The position numbers were made by a program, and so were the translations under genes. A DNA stretch of 51,257 nt from an uncultured Opitutia bacterium (lineage in GTDB: Bacteria > Verrucomicrobiota > Verrucomicrobiia > Opitutales > Opitutaceae), in assembly GCA_903902745.1 (NCBI GenBank), contig CAIUWA010000027.1, forward strand, positions 1 to 51,257. Direction: 5' to 3'. Positions 1 to 8,478 of this stretch are shown here, one piece after another. Each line of letters starts with the position of its first letter. The first letter of the stretch is position 1. The notes below the pieces were generated by a model. The model searched no databases. It had not been told where the DNA came from and saw only the letters and a list, made by a program, of their open reading frames with translations.

Positions 1-303
1 CTCGATCTCGAATTTCTCGAGGGTGCCGTCGACGAGGAGCGCGACGCGTTTCTCGAGCGGCTCGGAGTTGATGATCAGCTCGCGGAAGGAGGTCTTCTCC
101 TTCTGGAAGACCGCGAGGATTTTCTGGAGGAGCGGGCGCTGTTGCGCGCGTTCCTGTGCGCCGGCTTTCAGTTCGGCACGGCTGATGTGCTCGGACTCGG
201 TGTGGGCGGGCGGATTGGCGAGTTCCGCGTCATATTGCTGGGCGGCGTCCTGCGGCTGGGAAGCCGAGGAGTCGCCGGGATGGGGATGGGATGGGACGCT
301 CAT
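1..303 (-). CDS. Ribonuclease E/G family protein, N-terminal part (cut by window edge)
   Basis: The first 101 residues of a minus-strand gene that runs off the left edge. After about 70 polar residues (start MSVPSHPHPG, rich in Q, E and A) comes ELIINSEPLEKRVALLVDG followed by TLEKFEIE. This matches the beginning of the RNase E/G catalytic core, where a short strand with 'I(I/L)(I/V)N', then 'E.RVA.(L/V)DG', opens the RNase H/S1 region. RNase E/G endonucleases process rRNA and decay mRNA. The start ATG at 303-301 lies 97 bases after the stop of rodA on the same strand; rodA and rng are also neighbours in many bacteria within the shape-gene region. The S1 domain and catalytic aspartates lie outside the window, so RNase E and RNase G cannot be told apart. 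The polar N-terminal extension is longer than in E. coli RNase G. Confidence 0.72.
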   Translation of the reverse strand, partial: MSVPSHPHPGDSSASQPQDAAQQYDAELANPPAHTESEHISRAELKAGAQERAQQRPLLQKILAVFQKEKTSFRELIINSEPLEKRVALLVDGTLEKFEIE

Positions 304-399
304 GGTGCGTGTCGGGTGGGTTGGACACGGGGACCCCCGGTGCGGCAGTCGCGGCGCAGGAAATTCCGGCAGGGCGGTCGGTAGCGCGAAAAAGGGATC

Positions 400-1644
400 T
401 CATGTGAAATCCTTCCTGAAGCGATAGACGCTCTGGACCAGTCCTTGCAGCAAGCAGCAACTAAGCACAAAGGAGCCACCGTAGCTGATAAAGGGAAGCG
501 GTATGCCCGTGATGGGCACAAGCCCGATGGTCATGGCGATGTTCACGAACACATGCACCGCGAACAGCACCGTGACGCCAAGGGCGAGCAAGGTGCCGAG
601 CCGGTCCCTTGCGAGACCGGCGATGCGTATGCCGTTGAACAACACCAGACCAAACAGGCCGAGAACCGTGAGGCTTCCCAGAAATCCTTTTTCCTCGGCG
701 ATGACCGAGAAGATAAAATCATTGTGCGCGACCGCGCGCGGCAGATAGCCCAGCTGGGCTTGGGCGCCCTGCATCCAGCCCTGGCCGGTGAGACCGCCGG
801 AGCCGACCGAGATGAGCGACTGGCGGACGTTCCAGGTGTTTTCCGTGCCCTTGGTGTCGACCTTGTCGGGGGCGATGAAGCTCACGATGCGGTTGCGCTG
901 GTAATCGAGGAGCGGCACCCAGGTCGTGACCTGGTACTTGCCCTGGTTCTCCTTGGAGTAGGAGTAATTGTGCTCGTCCATGAACCGCATGTAGTTGCGG
1001 CTGTCGAGCGCGACGATGCCCAGGATCACGAGGAACGCCCCCAAGGCCACGGCAAAGAACCGGGTGGAGAGCTTCGAGACATAGAGCATGGAAAAGACCA
1101 TCGGAGGTAACACAATCAACGACTTCAAGTCGGGTTGTCGCCAGATCAAGAACATGGGTACACCCACGGCAAGGCCCAATTTCCCCAGCGCGCCGAGGGA
1201 CTGCTGGACGGTGCCGATGGGGCTGTGGATGAGCAGGCTGGCGACCATCAGGAGCACCGCGATCTTCGCCGTTTCGGAGGGCTGGTAGTTGAAGAAACCC
1301 AGGTTGATCCACCGCTGGGAACCGCCGGACTCGAGGCCGATGCCGGGGAGCAGCACGAGCACGAGGGTCACGATGCAGCCGAGGTACAGCCAGTGGGCGA
1401 TGCTCACCCAGAACCGGTAGTCGATCAGCGAGACTGCGAGGTAGAGTGCCGCGCCGGCCCCGAGAAAGACCAGCTGCTTGATCCAGTCGTTGTGGTGCAG
1501 GGGGGACTGCAGGACGGCCGAGTAGATGAACGCCACGCCGAGGAGGCTCAGGCCGGCCATCGCCACCGGCGTCGCCACATCCCAGCGCCCGCGCGTGGTG
1601 GTTTTGAAGACGGTGAGATAATCGAGCGGCGAGCGGAGGTTCAC
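400..1644 (-). CDS. rodA: RodA, SEDS-family peptidoglycan glycosyltransferase
   Basis: A 414-residue multi-pass membrane protein of the SEDS family, which polymerises lipid II with a class B PBP during lateral wall growth. Hallmarks are QRWINLGFFNYQPSE (about 110-124), a WRQPDL segment (168-173), AHNDFIFSVIAEEKGFLG with the presumed catalytic Asp near residue 309, and the C-terminal GIPLPFISYGGS loop. QPDL is followed by KS where most RodA/FtsW proteins have G(T/S). The start is GTG at 1644-1642, overlapping the TGA of the upstream O-antigen-ligase-like gene as GTGA, so translation is probably coupled. RodA rather than FtsW is chosen because an RNase E/G gene follows and no division genes are nearby; the sequence alone would leave some doubt. 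No PBP2 or mreBCD is visible in the window. Confidence 0.9.
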   Translation of the reverse strand: MNLRSPLDYLTVFKTTTRGRWDVATPVAMAGLSLLGVAFIYSAVLQSPLHHNDWIKQLVFLGAGAALYLAVSLIDYRFWVSIAHWLYLGCIVTLVLVLLPGIGLESGGSQRWINLGFFNYQPSETAKIAVLLMVASLLIHSPIGTVQQSLGALGKLGLAVGVPMFLIWRQPDLKSLIVLPPMVFSMLYVSKLSTRFFAVALGAFLVILGIVALDSRNYMRFMDEHNYSYSKENQGKYQVTTWVPLLDYQRNRIVSFIAPDKVDTKGTENTWNVRQSLISVGSGGLTGQGWMQGAQAQLGYLPRAVAHNDFIFSVIAEEKGFLGSLTVLGLFGLVLFNGIRIAGLARDRLGTLLALGVTVLFAVHVFVNIAMTIGLVPITGIPLPFISYGGSFVLSCCLLQGLVQSVYRFRKDFT

Positions 1645-3131
1645 AACGGGACCGGAGTCTCACCGACCTGCTCCGCGGGCTGCAAGGCCGCAGGTGCGGT
1701 GGCGAGTGCCGGCGCCTCTTTCAGCCGGCCGGCATCATGGGCCATGCCCAGCACGGTCCAGAACAGCACCGCCCCCATCGGGCCCTCGAGCACCACGCCG
1801 AAGCAAGCGCTTAACCCGAGCACGCCGATCACACTCCAGAGTCCCATCGCCGGGAAATCCCACCGGCGGAAGGCCGGCCAAGCCGAGCGGGCCACCATCA
1901 CCACAATGGCCAGGAAGAGGACCAGTCCCACTCCGCCCATGCGACCGAAGACCGTCATGATCACGCTGTGCGGACTGCGCGCGGCAAAATCATCGGCGTC
2001 GGCGAGCTCGTAGTCGTTGAGGAAGCGCGCCGCCAAGTCCGCCCCGAAGCCCAGGCCGAAAACGGGCGACTGTTCCAGCGTCTCGAGCGCGACGCTGCGC
2101 CACCACACCAGGCGGAAGCGGTTGTTGTCCCCCGGGTCGCCGCTTTCGGCATTAAGATAGGAACCTCGCCCCTGAAAATCGAAAATGGAGACGGCGTGTT
2201 CATAAATGGAATAGGCCTTTGTCTCCCGCAGATCCCGGTTGCGCAGGAGAAAGACCGGCGCGGCGGCCAGCAGGGCGAGAGTGATGACCCCCGCCTGGAA
2301 GGCCAGCAGCCTTGGCCGCCGGGCCAGCAACCAAACAAGCGTGACGACGGCGATGCCCACCATGGCGGCGCGGGGCGAGTTCAGGGAAGGGGACATCAAC
2401 AGGCAGATGGCGGCGAGCAGCAGCCAGCCCCGGCCTTTCCCGGCCTCGCGTTGCGCCCAGAAATAGAAGAATCCGCCACCGAGGAACGTCGCGATCAGGT
2501 CATCCTTGTGATAAATCAGCGGCACGCCGTTCCACGTGAAAACCGTGAGGAAAAACACCGGGAACAGCGTGAAGGCCAGGCTCACGGCTGGCAGCAGCGC
2601 GAAGGCGACGGTCAGGGCCCGCCGCAGCAGCACGCGCGACGCCTCATGGCGGCAGAGCGCCTGCGCGATGAAGAAGAAGCTGGCATAGTAGACCGTCGCA
2701 AAGTCGCGCAGGGCATTGAATCCGTAGTACCGGAAATCGAGCGGGAGCCGGGCCACGCCGTAAAGCATCCAGACAAAGATGGCATAGTTCAGCCCATCGC
2801 GCGTCAGGGCGGCCGACTGCTTGAACGCCATGCGCAGGACGAGCATGGGCGCGCAGACCAGGAGGGCCGCCTCCGCCGGGAGCAGGGGAAAGTTGGGGAG
2901 CAGGAAGAGCTGGGCGAAGCCGCGGTTGCCGAGCAGGTAACCGACCAGCACGGCCGCGAGCGCCCAGGCATCCGGCAGGGGCCCGTGGATCCATTCCGCC
3001 ACGAGCCAGGCGATCACGACGGCGAGCAGGCCGGCGACAAGATAGCTCTCCTCCGCGATGCCGAACGCCACGATCACGCCCAGCGCGAGGCCGAGCGCGC
3101 CAGCGAGCCAGTAGCGCAGCCGCGGATTCAT
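1641..3131 (-). CDS. O-antigen ligase-like (WaaL/Wzy superfamily) membrane protein
   Basis: A 496-residue protein with about 11-12 hydrophobic segments and a long extracytoplasmic loop around residues 300-390. That loop carries the conserved-looking NSPRAAMVG just before it and ends with ARSPHSVIMTVFGRMGGVGL; an Arg/His-rich loop of this form is the signature of the O-antigen ligase/polymerase (Wzy_C/WaaL) superfamily. Such proteins transfer undecaprenyl-PP-linked glycans to lipid A core or polymerise repeat units in the inner membrane. It sits last in a run of glycosyltransferase and flippase genes, which supports a glycan role. The start ATG is at 3131, 42 bases after the upstream GT2 stop. 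The stop overlaps the rodA start. Ligase and polymerase cannot be separated from sequence alone. Confidence 0.72.
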   Translation of the reverse strand: MNPRLRYWLAGALGLALGVIVAFGIAEESYLVAGLLAVVIAWLVAEWIHGPLPDAWALAAVLVGYLLGNRGFAQLFLLPNFPLLPAEAALLVCAPMLVLRMAFKQSAALTRDGLNYAIFVWMLYGVARLPLDFRYYGFNALRDFATVYYASFFFIAQALCRHEASRVLLRRALTVAFALLPAVSLAFTLFPVFFLTVFTWNGVPLIYHKDDLIATFLGGGFFYFWAQREAGKGRGWLLLAAICLLMSPSLNSPRAAMVGIAVVTLVWLLARRPRLLAFQAGVITLALLAAAPVFLLRNRDLRETKAYSIYEHAVSIFDFQGRGSYLNAESGDPGDNNRFRLVWWRSVALETLEQSPVFGLGFGADLAARFLNDYELADADDFAARSPHSVIMTVFGRMGGVGLVLFLAIVVMVARSAWPAFRRWDFPAMGLWSVIGVLGLSACFGVVLEGPMGAVLFWTVLGMAHDAGRLKEAPALATAPAALQPAEQVGETPVPL

Positions 3132-3173
3132 GTCGCGACTCCATGACCGTCAGGCGAATTTGCAACCCCGGAG

Positions 3174-4022
3174 CTACCCACGTACCTGCAGCCAGAGCAG
3201 CTGGGCCACCCCGGCGGCGGCGCGGCCCGTGGCGAGGAGGCGGCCGGCCACCGGCCCGTATTTCAGGCGCTGAAAGGCGAACAGCGTGCGCCACCGGCAC
3301 GGGGATTTCGGGCTGATGAAGGCCCGCTCAAAGTTTTCGCGCCAGGTTCGCGCCGGGTCATGTAGCAGCGGCAGCGTCAGCGGCACCCGGAAGCCCGTCA
3401 AATCCGCGCGCACGGCACCGAGCACCATGGCGGGGAAGCCGGCGCGCGTGGCCGTGAGCGTGTAGGCGTTGTCGCCAAAATAATGGGGAAAACGGCGGGC
3501 ATCGGGCGGGCCGATGCGCGACCAGACGGCGCGGGGCAGGGCCACGCAAAAGCCGCTGAGGCCGTCGACCTCACAGGTTTCGCCGGCGCGAGGTGTCACG
3601 CGATTACGTCCGCGGAAGGCATTGGGCACGGCCTGGCCGGTCTCCGCCATGAAGCAGGCGGGCGCCACGAGTGGGAAGGTGGCGGCCAAGGCCTGTGCCA
3701 GCAAGGCGTCGAGGGTGCCGGCCGCCGGGAGGCAGTCGTCATTGAGCCAGATCACCGCCGGAGCGCCGCGCGCGAAGGCGTGGTTCATCCCGAGGGCGAT
3801 GGCTCCCGTCCACCACAGGTGGCCGTCGCCGCCCAGGATTTCCACCTCGGGAAATTCCGTTTGCACGGCGGCGCCGGTGCCATCGGTGGAGCCATCATCG
3901 ACCACCAGCACGGCGCAGCGCGCGAAGTCGCCGTTGGCGCGCAACCGACGCAGGCACGCGAGGGTCGTCGCACAGCGGTTGTGCACCGGGATGATGATGA
4001 CAGGGCGGAGGGGAAGACTCAC
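3174..4022 (-). CDS. GT2-family glycosyltransferase
   Basis: A 282-residue GT-A-fold transferase. VIIIPVHNR (8-16) opens the Rossmann-like fold, VVDDGSTDGTG binds the nucleotide sugar, and VIWLNDD gives the metal-binding DxD-like motif. A GLSGFCVALPR segment and a DNAYTLTATRAG segment are typical of rhamnosyl- or galactosyl-type GT2 enzymes of O-antigen clusters. No membrane helix is obvious, so the enzyme probably acts at the cytoplasmic membrane face on a lipid-linked glycan. The start is GTG at 4022, three bases after the stop of the upstream paralogue (4026-4934), which shares the same N-terminal pattern PVHNRxxTTLACLRRL. The two probably arose by duplication. Donor and acceptor sugars are unknown. 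Confidence 0.85.
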   Translation of the reverse strand: MSLPLRPVIIIPVHNRCATTLACLRRLRANGDFARCAVLVVDDGSTDGTGAAVQTEFPEVEILGGDGHLWWTGAIALGMNHAFARGAPAVIWLNDDCLPAAGTLDALLAQALAATFPLVAPACFMAETGQAVPNAFRGRNRVTPRAGETCEVDGLSGFCVALPRAVWSRIGPPDARRFPHYFGDNAYTLTATRAGFPAMVLGAVRADLTGFRVPLTLPLLHDPARTWRENFERAFISPKSPCRWRTLFAFQRLKYGPVAGRLLATGRAAAGVAQLLWLQVRG

Positions 4023-4025
4023 GGC

Positions 4026-4934
4026 CTAGGAGTGTTTGACCTCATGTTGCCACGCGGCGGAACGCGAGCCGCGCAGGCGGCGCAACCAAGCCTGCGGGAC
4101 GATCAGGCGGACCACGCTGATCAGCGCGAGCTTGAGCACCAGCCAGGCCGAGTAGGCCGCGCCTGCCAGGCCCCAGTGTCGCCAGTGGAAAATAAAATGC
4201 GCCGGTTGATGATAAAAAGATCCGGGGTGCCTCAGATGGCGCCAAAGTTCGCGGATCGGAACGTCACTGAGCAACCACGACCGGTAGTTCAAGCCGAGGT
4301 TGGGCTGCGCCGTCGCGCGACAGCTGGTGGCGAGCAGGACGGGAATACCGGCGGCGCTGGCGCGCAGGGTATAATCCGTGTCCGCGAGGCCGTGGGGCAG
4401 GTGTACGGCATCGGGCAGGCCGATGCGGCCGATCACGCTGGCGGGAAGGCAGACGAAATTGCCGTTCAGTGCGGCACACGACACGACGCCAGATTGCGGC
4501 CAGGCCAGATCCCGGAGCCCATGCCAGCCGCGGCGAAACCCTCCATAGGCGGGCCGGCTGTCGGTGGCATCAACATAGACTGCGCCCCCCACGATGGCGT
4601 GGCGGTCGCGCGCCAGCTCAACCAGCGACCTGAGCGCGTCCGGCGCGGGGAAAGTATCGTCATTCAGCCACACCACGAATTCCGCGCCGTCGGCGAGGGC
4701 CCGGCGCATGCCGGCGCAGATGGCGCCCGTCCACCACAGCTGGCCGTTGCCTCTTTCGATCTGCACGTCGGGAAACTCCCGACGCACCGCCTCGCCCGTG
4801 CCATCGGTCGAACCGTCGTCCACCACCACGATGCAGGCCCAGGCGGGCACGGCATCGGCCGTCAGCCGGCGGAGGCAGGCGAGGGTCGTCTCGCGTCGGT
4901 TATGCACCGGAATGATGACGGTGGTGCTTTTCAT
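4026..4934 (-). CDS. GT2-family glycosyltransferase (paralogue of the next gene)
   Basis: A 302-residue GT2 enzyme starting MKSTTVIIPVHNRRETT. Motifs are VVVDDGSTDGTG, LWWTGAI and FVVWLNDD (DxD-like), then GNFVCLPASVIGRIGLPD and HGLADTDYTLRASAAG, a pattern close to that of the GT2 at 3174-4022. The C-terminal 60 residues are rich in aromatic and basic residues (HPGSFYHQPAHFIFHWRHWG) and end with a possible membrane-associated stretch. The ATG at 4934 overlaps the TGA of the GT9 gene upstream by 4 nt (ATGA), which fixes this start over longer in-frame readings running back through that gene. It acts in the same operon as the flippase and ligase, so it probably adds a residue to a lipid-linked repeat unit. 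Confidence 0.86.
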   Translation of the reverse strand: MKSTTVIIPVHNRRETTLACLRRLTADAVPAWACIVVVDDGSTDGTGEAVRREFPDVQIERGNGQLWWTGAICAGMRRALADGAEFVVWLNDDTFPAPDALRSLVELARDRHAIVGGAVYVDATDSRPAYGGFRRGWHGLRDLAWPQSGVVSCAALNGNFVCLPASVIGRIGLPDAVHLPHGLADTDYTLRASAAGIPVLLATSCRATAQPNLGLNYRSWLLSDVPIRELWRHLRHPGSFYHQPAHFIFHWRHWGLAGAAYSAWLVLKLALISVVRLIVPQAWLRRLRGSRSAAWQHEVKHS

Positions 4935-6103
4935 TCGAGGGCAAGCCGGGCCATGGTTTCGTGAACGGCTGCAATCAGTTCGGCCGGCCCGATGCGAGTC
5001 AGGCAATACGGTTCGGGGTGCACGCACTGCCAGTCGCAGCCGAAGCACGGCAGCGGATGGGTCAGCCAGCGCTGGCGAGCCGAGTGGCTCCACGGGGCGA
5101 ACAAACCCGGATGCCCGCCACCCAGCACCGCCACCAACGGCCGGTCGAGCGCGCAGGCGATGTGCGCCGAGCTGCTCTCGGCGGCGAGGACCAGTGAGGC
5201 TCCCGCAATAATCCCGATCCAGCCCTCGGTCGTCTCTCCCGCCACCACGCGGCAACGCTCCCGCCATGCCGGCGGGGCCGCGGAGCGGAAAGCCTCCAGC
5301 CGGGCCGCCTGGGCCGCGCTGCCCAGGAGGATCACGGTGGCATCTGCGGGAAGGTCGCACCCGGCCAATGCGTTCCACACGGACGTGGCCGGAAGATCGC
5401 GGATGACCTCGTTGGCCAGCGGGGCCACCACCACGGTGCGCGTGAGGGGCGTCGGCCGGGTGGGCCGCAGGACCGGCGCAATTTCCTCCGGGGCGAGGGT
5501 CCGGCCCAGCACGGCACCCAACAGCAGGCGGTGGGCGGCGAGTTCGCGGGGCGCGTCCGCCTCATCCGGGCCGGGATAAGCGGCAGCGGCGGCCTCCAGT
5601 TCAAGCAGGGCGCGGTCGCCAAACGGCGCCGCCTCGAGCCACCAGCGCCGGCGGGCCGGGATGGCGCGCAGGACCAGGTCGCGATAGAACGAACGCTGGT
5701 GGCGCAGGCAGACCAGGTGCTCGCAACTGAAGCCGGTCAACGCGGCCTGCCAGGCGCGGCGGTGAGGCGCGATTTCGCGAAACAACCGGCCGGCAGCAAC
5801 GGGGAGGGCACAACAGGTGACGCCGGGAAATTCCCGCCGGGCGAATGGCTCGGCCTCGACCGAGATGACCAAGGCGCACCGTGCCTCGCCAAAATGACCG
5901 ACCAGCTTCCGGATCGCACCCGTGGCGAGGACGAAGTCGCCGATCCGGTCCAGTTTCACGATCGTGCAAGCGAAGGCCGGCACAGTGGGCGATGGTGCGA
6001 CGGGCCCGGCCATGCGCCGGGCGAGACGATCGCGCAGCCAGGTCATCCGCCCCCACTCGGGCCGCCGGACGGGGGCGGAAAGAAGAGGAGGGACCGGCTT
6101 CAT
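4931..6103 (-). CDS. GT9-family (heptosyltransferase-like) glycosyltransferase
   Basis: A 390-residue GT-B protein. IVKLDRIGDFVLATGAIRKL (about 47-66) is the N-terminal nucleotide/phosphate loop of the ADP-heptose:LPS heptosyltransferase family. The C-terminal half has ILLGS, then ESSSAHIACALDRPLVAVLGGGHPGLFAPW in two parts, the donor-site region where GT9 enzymes have D-S-G-P-x-H; here the motif reads ESSSAH. A CFGCDWQCVHPEPYCL cluster near the C-terminus has four cysteines, as in many GT9 proteins. The ATG at 6103 overlaps the flippase stop (ATGA) and its own stop overlaps the following GT2. It may add a core or repeat-unit sugar; heptose is not proven. Confidence 0.83.
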   Translation of the reverse strand: MKPVPPLLSAPVRRPEWGRMTWLRDRLARRMAGPVAPSPTVPAFACTIVKLDRIGDFVLATGAIRKLVGHFGEARCALVISVEAEPFARREFPGVTCCALPVAAGRLFREIAPHRRAWQAALTGFSCEHLVCLRHQRSFYRDLVLRAIPARRRWWLEAAPFGDRALLELEAAAAAYPGPDEADAPRELAAHRLLLGAVLGRTLAPEEIAPVLRPTRPTPLTRTVVVAPLANEVIRDLPATSVWNALAGCDLPADATVILLGSAAQAARLEAFRSAAPPAWRERCRVVAGETTEGWIGIIAGASLVLAAESSSAHIACALDRPLVAVLGGGHPGLFAPWSHSARQRWLTHPLPCFGCDWQCVHPEPYCLTRIGPAELIAAVHETMARLALE

Positions 6104-7440
6104 CCGGGAATTTTTTTCAGGGTGTGGGCGGTTTGAATGAGAATGCCAGGCAATCCCACGATGAGATAGCCCGCCGCCATCCCCGCCACCACGCCCGGCA
6201 CACCGTAGAGCCGCCCTCCCACGATCATGCACCCCAGGGAAACCAAGTGGCCGACGGTACCATAGATGGCCACGCCGCGGACCAAGCCCAGACCATTGAG
6301 GAGCATCGCGGGTGGCTGGCCCAGCAGTTGCAGGGCGAACAAACCGGCGGTGAACGCAGTCAACGCGGGCGAAAGTCCTGCCGGTGACTGACCGACCCAG
6401 AGCTGGACCAGCCACGGCATGATCAGAGCGAGCACGACCAGGCCCGGGACGAACACCAGCAGGGTCGCCCGCCACGACTGACGGTAAGCCTCGCGCATCC
6501 ACGGATAATCCTTGCGCGCATGCGCCTCGCTGTAGGCGGGCCACAGGGCGACCAGGGCCATCAGGTGCAGCTGGCTTACGAGGCCAAAGATGCGCTGGAG
6601 CAAGTTGAACGCCGTGACGGCGACCGGGCCACCGGTGGCGGCGATTATCACGGGCACACTCATGACGGCAAAGAGCGAACCGGCCTGGGGGATGAAAAAC
6701 CAGCGGCTGAGCCGGAGCAGTTCAGCGCGCTCGGCCGGGCCCGGCCGAGCCGGTGAAGGGCCGTGCCATTGCAGCCGCCGGCGCATCATCAGCCAAAGGG
6801 AGCCATTGATGAGAGCGGGCAACATCAGGGCGCAGAGGACAAGCACGAGCCAGGACCAACCCAAGCCGGCGCAGGCCACGACCACGACGAGAGTGAGGGC
6901 GCTGCTGAGAGCGGAGGCGAGATGTTGAAACCAAGGGAGCTGCACCGCGGCGGCGAGGGTCAGCCCGAGTGCCGCCGGCAAGGCAGCTCCGGCAGCTAAC
7001 GCCAGCCCGGTCAGGGCCCACGGAAGCTGGGAGGCCAGGACTGGCGATGTCACCCCCAGCAGTCCCCGCCAGTCGACCAGCCACGCCAGCAGAGCGCCGA
7101 TCCCCGCCAGGGCCAGCCCGAGTGGCAGGATCTGACGGAGACACTCGTCGGCGAGCGCCCGTAAGGCCAGGGGATCATCCCTGCCATGAGCCTGGGCCAG
7201 GAGAGTTTTCGCCCCGAGGCTCAGCCCCAGATCTCCCATCGTGAGCAGCCCCGCGATACTGGTCAGGGTCATCCACAGTCCGAAGCCCTCCGGTCCGAGA
7301 TAATGCAAGGCGATCGGGACTTGGGCGAGGGTGCAGGCAATGGAAACAATCCGTGCAACGATGCCAAATCCCGCACCTTTGCGCACGGCCTGTGAGCGCA
7401 TTTCACGATGAGGATGTGAGGCGGGGAAAGACGGTGGCAT
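6100..7440 (-). CDS. Wzx-like polysaccharide/O-antigen flippase (MOP superfamily)
   Basis: A 446-residue protein with about 12 predicted membrane helices. The N-terminus, with GFGIVARIVSIACTLAQVPI then LGPEGFGLWMTL and GDLGLSLGAKTLL, is the typical opening of the polysaccharide-biosynthesis (PST/Wzx) family in the MOP exporter superfamily. These proteins flip undecaprenyl-PP-linked oligosaccharides across the inner membrane. Two starts are possible: ATG at 7440 or ATG at 7401 (MRSQAVRKGAG). The second gives a more usual N-terminus, with the Arg/Lys-rich start just before the first helix. It lies 21 bases after the upstream GT9 and overlaps the next GT9 by 4 nt. Confidence 0.85.
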   Translation of the reverse strand: MPPSFPASHPHREMRSQAVRKGAGFGIVARIVSIACTLAQVPIALHYLGPEGFGLWMTLTSIAGLLTMGDLGLSLGAKTLLAQAHGRDDPLALRALADECLRQILPLGLALAGIGALLAWLVDWRGLLGVTSPVLASQLPWALTGLALAAGAALPAALGLTLAAAVQLPWFQHLASALSSALTLVVVVACAGLGWSWLVLVLCALMLPALINGSLWLMMRRRLQWHGPSPARPGPAERAELLRLSRWFFIPQAGSLFAVMSVPVIIAATGGPVAVTAFNLLQRIFGLVSQLHLMALVALWPAYSEAHARKDYPWMREAYRQSWRATLLVFVPGLVVLALIMPWLVQLWVGQSPAGLSPALTAFTAGLFALQLLGQPPAMLLNGLGLVRGVAIYGTVGHLVSLGCMIVGGRLYGVPGVVAGMAAGYLIVGLPGILIQTAHTLKKIPG

Positions 7441-7461
7441 CGTGGTCCGGCGCGAAGGAAT

Positions 7462-8448
7462 TCAGCCGGTTTGCGTCGGCATGTCACGCCTTGCGGCTGC
7501 GGGCGCGGGATTCTGGCCAAGCCACGCGGCTAGTTTTATCCATACGGCATCGACCTCGAGCTTGAGCAAGCAATGGGGCTCGGCGAAACGGCACGCATCG
7601 AAACAGGGCTTGTAGGGGCAGGGCGCGCCCTCGATCCACGCGGCCTGCGGGTGTTGGGGTGCGAACAACTCCGGGAGCTGCGGGCCAAAGATCGTGAACG
7701 TCGGCACGCCGAGAAGCGCGGCAAGATGGCCGGGGCCGGAGTCGTTGCCGATGAATCGGTCCGCGCCCGCAAGGGCGTTCATGAGCTGATCGAGATCGTG
7801 CAGCGAGTCGTCGAGCATCACAACGTCCCAGCCCGTGGCCCGCAGCCGCGCGGCGATTTCGGCAAAGCGTTCGACGGGCCAGAGGCGCACGGGATGGCCG
7901 GCGCCGGTATGGATGACGACGCGGCGCGTCGTGGGGGCGAGCGGGGAGCTGCGGGGTGCGAGGGACGGAAGGGACCAGCCGAGGGCGGTGGTGAGGGCGC
8001 GCCAGTGTTCGGCGCGATGGGGAAGTGCGGGGCGGGGGAGAGGCTGGGTCAGCAGCAGGCTGGAACCGGCGCGGGGAAATCCGAGGCGACGCCGGGCTCC
8101 GGCCCAGGCGAGGAGGGCATGATCGCGGGGATCGGGGCGGGCGGAGACACCAAGATCAAAGTGTCGGGCGCGCAGTGCGCGCTGTACGCGGAGGAGTTCG
8201 CGCCACGGCCAGCGATGGAGGCGGTATTTACCGCGGAAGGCGGTCCAGGGCGCGGTGAACGGCACGAGTTCAATTTCAGGCGCGAAGCGGGCGAGGAGCG
8301 GCGCGGCGTGCGGTTTCGCCAGCAAGGTGACGCGCGCGTGCGTGGCGGCGCTACGCAGAAAGGGCAGGGCCAGGGCCAGGTCGCCGAGACCCCAGAGCTC
8401 GGTGACGAGCAGGCGGGGAGGAGCGGAGTCTTGCGAAGGTTTTGCCAA
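7462..8448 (-). CDS. GT9-family glycosyltransferase, first gene of the glycan operon
   Basis: A heptosyltransferase-like GT-B protein. RLLVTELWGLGDLALALPFLR is the N-terminal phosphate-binding loop, VVIHTGAGHPVRLWPVERF the central strand and loop, and FIGNDSGPGHLAALLGVP the canonical GT9 donor motif (D-S-G-P-x-H), followed by TIFGPQLPELFAP. A C-terminal CPYKPCFDACRFAEPHCL cysteine cluster resembles that of the second GT9 at 4931-6103. The frame is open upstream to 8610, which would overlap the divergent exosortase gene. The chosen start is TTG at 8448, about 15 residues before the conserved loop; GTG at 8490 is an alternative. It is the first gene of a run of eight co-directional genes down to the RNase gene. 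Confidence 0.82.
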   Translation of the reverse strand: MAKPSQDSAPPRLLVTELWGLGDLALALPFLRSAATHARVTLLAKPHAAPLLARFAPEIELVPFTAPWTAFRGKYRLHRWPWRELLRVQRALRARHFDLGVSARPDPRDHALLAWAGARRRLGFPRAGSSLLLTQPLPRPALPHRAEHWRALTTALGWSLPSLAPRSSPLAPTTRRVVIHTGAGHPVRLWPVERFAEIAARLRATGWDVVMLDDSLHDLDQLMNALAGADRFIGNDSGPGHLAALLGVPTFTIFGPQLPELFAPQHPQAAWIEGAPCPYKPCFDACRFAEPHCLLKLEVDAVWIKLAAWLGQNPAPAAARRDMPTQTG

Positions 8449-8478
8449 GCGCGCGGAGTTAAGTTCTGAATCACGGCC

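Noticed and set aside
23-427. Plus-strand 134-codon frame at the left edge
   Set aside because: It is antisense to the RNase E/G start, with Trp/Arg/Gly-rich random composition.
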